A program made the position numbers and the translations under genes. Positions 59,877 to 64,000 of a stretch of 64,000 nucleotides of DNA are shown one piece after another (the first letter of the stretch is position 1; every line of letters begins with the position of its first letter). The notes beneath the pieces were generated by a model. That model did not search any database. It had not been told where the DNA came from and saw only the letters and a list, made by a program, of their open reading frames with translations. Origin of the DNA: Halomonas sp. Y3 (GTDB taxonomy: Bacteria; Pseudomonadota; Gammaproteobacteria; Pseudomonadales; Halomonadaceae); the NCBI RefSeq assembly GCF_024137965.1, contig NZ_CP099975.1, forward strand, positions 434,001 through 498,000, in the 5' to 3' direction.

Positions 59877-61220
59877 ATGCCTGCCCTCCTGCTGCAGCAC
59901 CCCTTCATGAGCGCATCGGCCCTGGCCGAGTGCAACGGTCAGGCCATGGTCGCCGCCATGCTGGCCTTCGAGCTGGCCCTGGCCGAGGTCCAGGAGGCCC
60001 GTGGTGCGCTGCCGGAGGGCGCCAGCGGGCAGATGCGTCGCCTGCTCGAGGCCCACGAGTTCGACCTGGAGGCCATCGCCGCGGGAATCGCCAGCGGCGG
60101 CAACGCGGCGATTCCCTTCGTCAAGCAGGGCAGGGCGGCCCTGCCCGCCGAGCTCAAGCGCTACTTCCATCAGGGGGCCACCAGCCAGGACGTGGTGGAC
60201 TCCGCCCTGATGCTGCTGCTCAAGCCGCGCCTGGCGGCCCTGGATGCCCTGCTGCAGCGCTGTCGCGCTGCCGCGCTGCCCCTGATGGAGGCCCATGGCG
60301 AGACGGTCATGGTGGGGCGCACCCTGATGCAGCAGGCGCTGCCGATCACCTTCGGGGTCAAGGTGGCCCACTGGGCCATCGGCCTTGAGCAGGCGCGCCG
60401 TCGCCTGGCCGGGGTCGAGCTGCCGGTGCAGTTCGGCGGTGCCGTGGGCGTGCACTCTGGTTTGGAAGGGCCGGGTTGGGACAACCTGGGCCTCGACTTC
60501 ATGGATGCCCTGGCCGAGCGGCTGGGGCTCGATGCCCCTGTGCTGCCCTGGCATACCGACCGCCAGCCGATTCACGCCCTGGGCACGGCCCTGGACGCGG
60601 CGGCGGGCGCCGCCGAGAAGCTGGCCCTGGACGTGGCGCTGCTGACCCAGACCGAGGTGGGCGAAGTGGCCGAGCCTTCGGCTCCCGGCATGGGCGAGTC
60701 CTCCTCCATGCCCCACAAGCGCAACCCGGTGCGCTGCGCGCTGATCCGCGGCGCGGCCCGCCAGGTGCACGGCCACACCACGGTACTGCTCAACGCCGCC
60801 GCCCAGCCCCTGGAGCGGGGGCTGGGGGAGTGGCACGCCGAGTGGGCGCCGCTGATCGACGGCGCCCTGCTGCTGGAGGGGGCCTTGGAGCAGGCCGCGG
60901 TGCTGCTGGAGGGGCTGGAGGTGCACCCCGAGGCGATGAAGCGAAATCTGGCCGTGACCGGGGGCGGCATCATGGCCGAGCCGGTGGCGAAGCTGCTGGC
61001 GCCGACCCTGGGGCCGGACGCCGCCAAGCGCATCAGCGCCGAGGCGGCCGAGACGGCGCGTCTTCAGGGGGTGCCCTATGCGGAAGCCCTCGCGGCCCAT
61101 GGCGAGGTGCAGGGGAGGCTGACGGACGCTGCCCTGGCCCGCGCCACCGATCCATCATTATACATTGGTAGTAGTCGGGCCCAGGTGGCGCGCGCCGCCG
61201 ACTGGCTGAAGTCCATATAA
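59877..61220 (+). CDS. pcaB: 3-carboxy-cis,cis-muconate cycloisomerase
   Basis: 447 residues, fumarase/aspartase superfamily. Landmarks: HQGATSQDVVDSAL near residue 98, the catalytic signature GESSSMPHKRNPVRCALI near 280. It converts 3-carboxymuconate to the carboxymuconolactone in the protocatechuate branch. The ATG at 59877 follows GGAGAG. No pcaGH, pcaC or pcaD is in view. It has its own terminator-like hairpin. Confidence 0.95.
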   Translation: MPALLLQHPFMSASALAECNGQAMVAAMLAFELALAEVQEARGALPEGASGQMRRLLEAHEFDLEAIAAGIASGGNAAIPFVKQGRAALPAELKRYFHQGATSQDVVDSALMLLLKPRLAALDALLQRCRAAALPLMEAHGETVMVGRTLMQQALPITFGVKVAHWAIGLEQARRRLAGVELPVQFGGAVGVHSGLEGPGWDNLGLDFMDALAERLGLDAPVLPWHTDRQPIHALGTALDAAAGAAEKLALDVALLTQTEVGEVAEPSAPGMGESSSMPHKRNPVRCALIRGAARQVHGHTTVLLNAAAQPLERGLGEWHAEWAPLIDGALLLEGALEQAAVLLEGLEVHPEAMKRNLAVTGGGIMAEPVAKLLAPTLGPDAAKRISAEAAETARLQGVPYAEALAAHGEVQGRLTDAALARATDPSLYIGSSRAQVARAADWLKSI

Positions 61221-61253
61221 CCGATTGTTCAAAAAAGCGTTATGGCATGCATG

Positions 61254-61277
61254 AGGGGAAGGCCTGGCCTTCCCCTT
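61254..61277 (+). terminator. Terminator-like hairpin after pcaB
   Basis: AGGGGAAGGCC-t-GGCCTTCCCCT, 11-bp arms (effectively a 9-bp stem and 5-nt loop). No clear T-run. Confidence 0.6.
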
Positions 61278-61299
61278 GACGTTTCCGGGCGCCGGAAAG

Positions 61300-61328
61300 T
61301 TGACGCTGGCCGACGGCGGGAGTAATTT
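61300..61328 (+). promoter_or_regulatory. Candidate pcaIJF promoter
   Basis: TTGACG-N17-TAATTT. Confidence 0.6.
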
Positions 61329-61343
61329 GTTCGCATCACAAAA

Positions 61344-61366
61344 CAAAGTTCGCTATTCGAACTTTG
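61344..61366. promoter_or_regulatory. Candidate PcaR operator 2 (pcaI)
   Basis: Perfect palindrome of 9+5+9: CAAAGTTCG-ctatt-CGAACTTTG. It shares GTTCG-N5-CGAAC with the pcaB operator and lies downstream of the -10. A further GTTCG half-site sits at 61329. Confidence 0.78.
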
Positions 61367-61393
61367 CGAGAGTCACCGCCAGGAGGAGATCCC

Positions 61394-62224
61394 ATGGCCG
61401 AGTTCCTTAGCCTGCATGACGCGGTTGCGCGCTACGTTGAAGATGGCGCCACCGTGGCCATGGAGGGCTTCACCCACCTGATTCCCTTCGCCGCGGGTCA
61501 CGAGGTGATTCGCCAGAAGAAGCGCGACCTGACCCTGATCCGCATGACCCCCGACCTGGTCTATGACCAGCTGATCGGCGCCGGCTGCGCGAAGAAGGTG
61601 ATCTTCTCCTGGGGCGGCAACCCCGGCGTGGGCTCCCTGCATCGCCTGCGCGACGCCGTGGAGAAGGGCTGGCCCCACAGGGTCGAGATCCTCGAGCACA
61701 GCCACGCCGCCATGGCCTGCGCCTTCGAGGCCGGCGCGGCGGGCCTGCCGCTGGCGGTGCTGCGCGGCTATGTGGGCAGCGAGCTGCCCAGCGTCAACGA
61801 TCAGATCAAGTTCATCGAGTGCCCCTTCACCGGCGAGCGCCTGGCCGCGGTGCCTTCGGTGCGCCCGGATGTCTCCATCGTCCACGCCCAGAAGGCCGAC
61901 CGCGCCGGCAACGTGCTGGTGGAAGGCATCGTCGGCGTGCAGAAGGAGGCGGTGCTGGCGGCCAAGCAGAGCATCGTCACCGTCGAGGAGATCGTCGAGG
62001 ACCTGCGCAGCGAGCCGGGCTACCACCCCAACGCCTGTATCATCCCGGGCTGGGCCATCAGCGCCATCGCCGTGGCCGAGAAGGGCTCGCTGCCCTCCTA
62101 TGCCCACGGCTACTACCCGCGCAACAACGCCTTCTACAAGGAGTGGGATGCCATCGCGCGGGATCGCGACACCTTCACGGCCTGGATCGAAGAGAACGTC
62201 ATGAACGCAGGGGGGAACGCCTGA
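61394..62224 (+). CDS. pcaI: 3-oxoadipate CoA-transferase subunit alpha
   Basis: 276 residues, family I CoA-transferase alpha subunit (DGATVAMEGFTHLIPFAAGHEVIRQ, the glycine-rich CoA site near 17, and SWGGNPGVGSLHRL near 78). Transfers CoA from succinyl-CoA to beta-ketoadipate. Perfect AGGAGGAG lies five bases ahead of the ATG. Its stop overlaps pcaJ by one base (TGATG). The sequence resembles the PcaI/GctA type. Confidence 0.93.
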   Translation: MAEFLSLHDAVARYVEDGATVAMEGFTHLIPFAAGHEVIRQKKRDLTLIRMTPDLVYDQLIGAGCAKKVIFSWGGNPGVGSLHRLRDAVEKGWPHRVEILEHSHAAMACAFEAGAAGLPLAVLRGYVGSELPSVNDQIKFIECPFTGERLAAVPSVRPDVSIVHAQKADRAGNVLVEGIVGVQKEAVLAAKQSIVTVEEIVEDLRSEPGYHPNACIIPGWAISAIAVAEKGSLPSYAHGYYPRNNAFYKEWDAIARDRDTFTAWIEENVMNAGGNA

Positions 62225-62997
62225 TGAGCCTCGAATACACTTCCTCGGAGATGATGACCGTCACCGCGGCCCGCGCCCTGGAGAACGGCACCACCTGCTT
62301 CGTCGGCATCGGCCTGCCCTCCGAGGCGGCCAACCTGGCGCGCCTGACCCACGCCCCCGACGTGGTGCTGATCTACGAATCCGGCACCCTGCAGACCAAG
62401 CCCGACGTGCTGCCGCTCTCCATCGGTGACGGCGAGCTGGCCGAGACGGCGCTCACCACCGTGGCGGTGCCGGAGATGTTCCGTTACTGGCTGCAGGGCG
62501 GAAAGATCGACGTGGGCTTTCTGGGCACCGCCCAGATCGACCGCTACTGCAACCTCAACACCACCCTGATCGGCGACTACCGCGAGCCCAAGGTGCGCCT
62601 GCCGGGCGGCGGCGGCGCGCCGGAGATCGCGACCAATGCAGGAGAGGTCTTCATCACCCTGAAGCACTCCAAGCGCGCCTTCGTCGACCGGGTCGACTTC
62701 GTCACCACCCTGGGCTTCGGCCGTGACGGCAAGGGTCGCGACGGCGTGCCCAATATCGGCAAGGGCCCGACCCGTGTGATCACCGACCTCTGCGTGATGA
62801 AGCCGGACCCCGAGACCAAGGAGCTCGTCGTGGTGTCGCTCCATCCGGGCGTGACCCGCGAGGACGTGATCGAGGCCACCGGCTGGGAGATCCGCTTCGC
62901 CGAGCGGCTCGAGACCACCCCCGAGCCCAGCGGGCAGGAGCTCGAGATCCTGCGGGATCTCAAGGACCGCACCGCCCGTGCCCACGCCGGCGAGTGA
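62224..62997 (+). CDS. pcaJ: 3-oxoadipate CoA-transferase subunit beta
   Basis: 257 residues, beta subunit with GTTCFVGIGLPSEAANLARLTHAPDVVLIYESGTLQTKP. The glutamate in YESGTL near residue 55 is the expected CoA-thioester residue. Starts within the pcaI stop, so the two subunits are made in step. Followed by pcaF after 35 bp. Confidence 0.93.
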   Translation: MSLEYTSSEMMTVTAARALENGTTCFVGIGLPSEAANLARLTHAPDVVLIYESGTLQTKPDVLPLSIGDGELAETALTTVAVPEMFRYWLQGGKIDVGFLGTAQIDRYCNLNTTLIGDYREPKVRLPGGGGAPEIATNAGEVFITLKHSKRAFVDRVDFVTTLGFGRDGKGRDGVPNIGKGPTRVITDLCVMKPDPETKELVVVSLHPGVTREDVIEATGWEIRFAERLETTPEPSGQELEILRDLKDRTARAHAGE

Positions 62998-63032
62998 CGC
63001 CGCGACCGCAGCGACTTTCAGGAGATAAGGCA

Positions 63033-64000
<968 letters not shown>

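Overview
The window is high-GC, densely coded chromosomal DNA from a gammaproteobacterium, most likely Halomonas or a close relative in the Halomonadaceae. The support is a complete rRNA operon with a Halomonas-like 16S, gene orders shared with Pseudomonas and Halomonas (corB-ypjD | ffh-rpsP-rimM-trmD-rplS; xerD-dsbC-hom-thrC-recJ; ilvI-ilvH / ilvY | ilvC-pssA), a PHB-type acetoacetyl-CoA reductase, and a beta-ketoadipate (pca) cluster. No phage, insertion sequence, CRISPR array, integron or plasmid function was found. Most of the window is core genome.

Layout. 1-2.6 kb: minus-strand run of small genes (an unrecognised partial gene, ybaK, a thioesterase, a membrane protein, an unrecognised 148-aa protein). 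2.6-6 kb: MalY/PatB-type C-S lyase, YbbN co-chaperone, initiator tRNA with its own promoter and terminator, phaB. 6-12.6 kb: large DUF349 protein, minCDE, exonuclease I. 12.6-17.8 kb: a 20-bp tandem repeat, an M16 protease, an SRAP protein lacking all of its expected catalytic residues, and a TetR regulator coupled to an acyltransferase. 17.8-25.6 kb: corB/ypjD, divergent ffh-rpsP-rimM-trmD-rplS, then xerD-dsbC. 25.7-34 kb: hom-thrC-recJ-like, YitT protein, thiO, PP0621-family protein, nadE. 34-39.7 kb: bamD, rluD-pgeF, and clpB behind a sigma-32-like promoter. 39.7-45.6 kb: ilvIH, ilvY divergent from ilvC, pssA.

45.6-51.8 kb is the rRNA operon: three promoter-like sites in tandem, boxA, 16S, tRNA-Ile(GAT), tRNA-Ala(TGC), 23S, 5S and two terminators. 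RNase III processing stems can be drawn around 16S and 23S. A structured element with a copy of the 5S 3' end lies between the two terminators. 51.8-58 kb: TrmB-like methyltransferase, dacB, dgkA, glnE, aroQ. 58-64 kb: AEC transporter, pcaR, then pcaB and pcaIJF (pcaF runs off the end). Two near-identical palindromes of the form GTTCG-N5-CGAAC mark the likely PcaR operators.

I did not find an obviously new multigene system. The most unusual items are the active-site-less SRAP protein (15.6-16.3 kb), the duplicated 5S-end/terminator module after the rRNA operon, the 20-bp tandem repeat abutting the M16 protease stop codon, the long hairpin between the two rRNA-operon tRNAs, and the unstudied 5'-end gene run.
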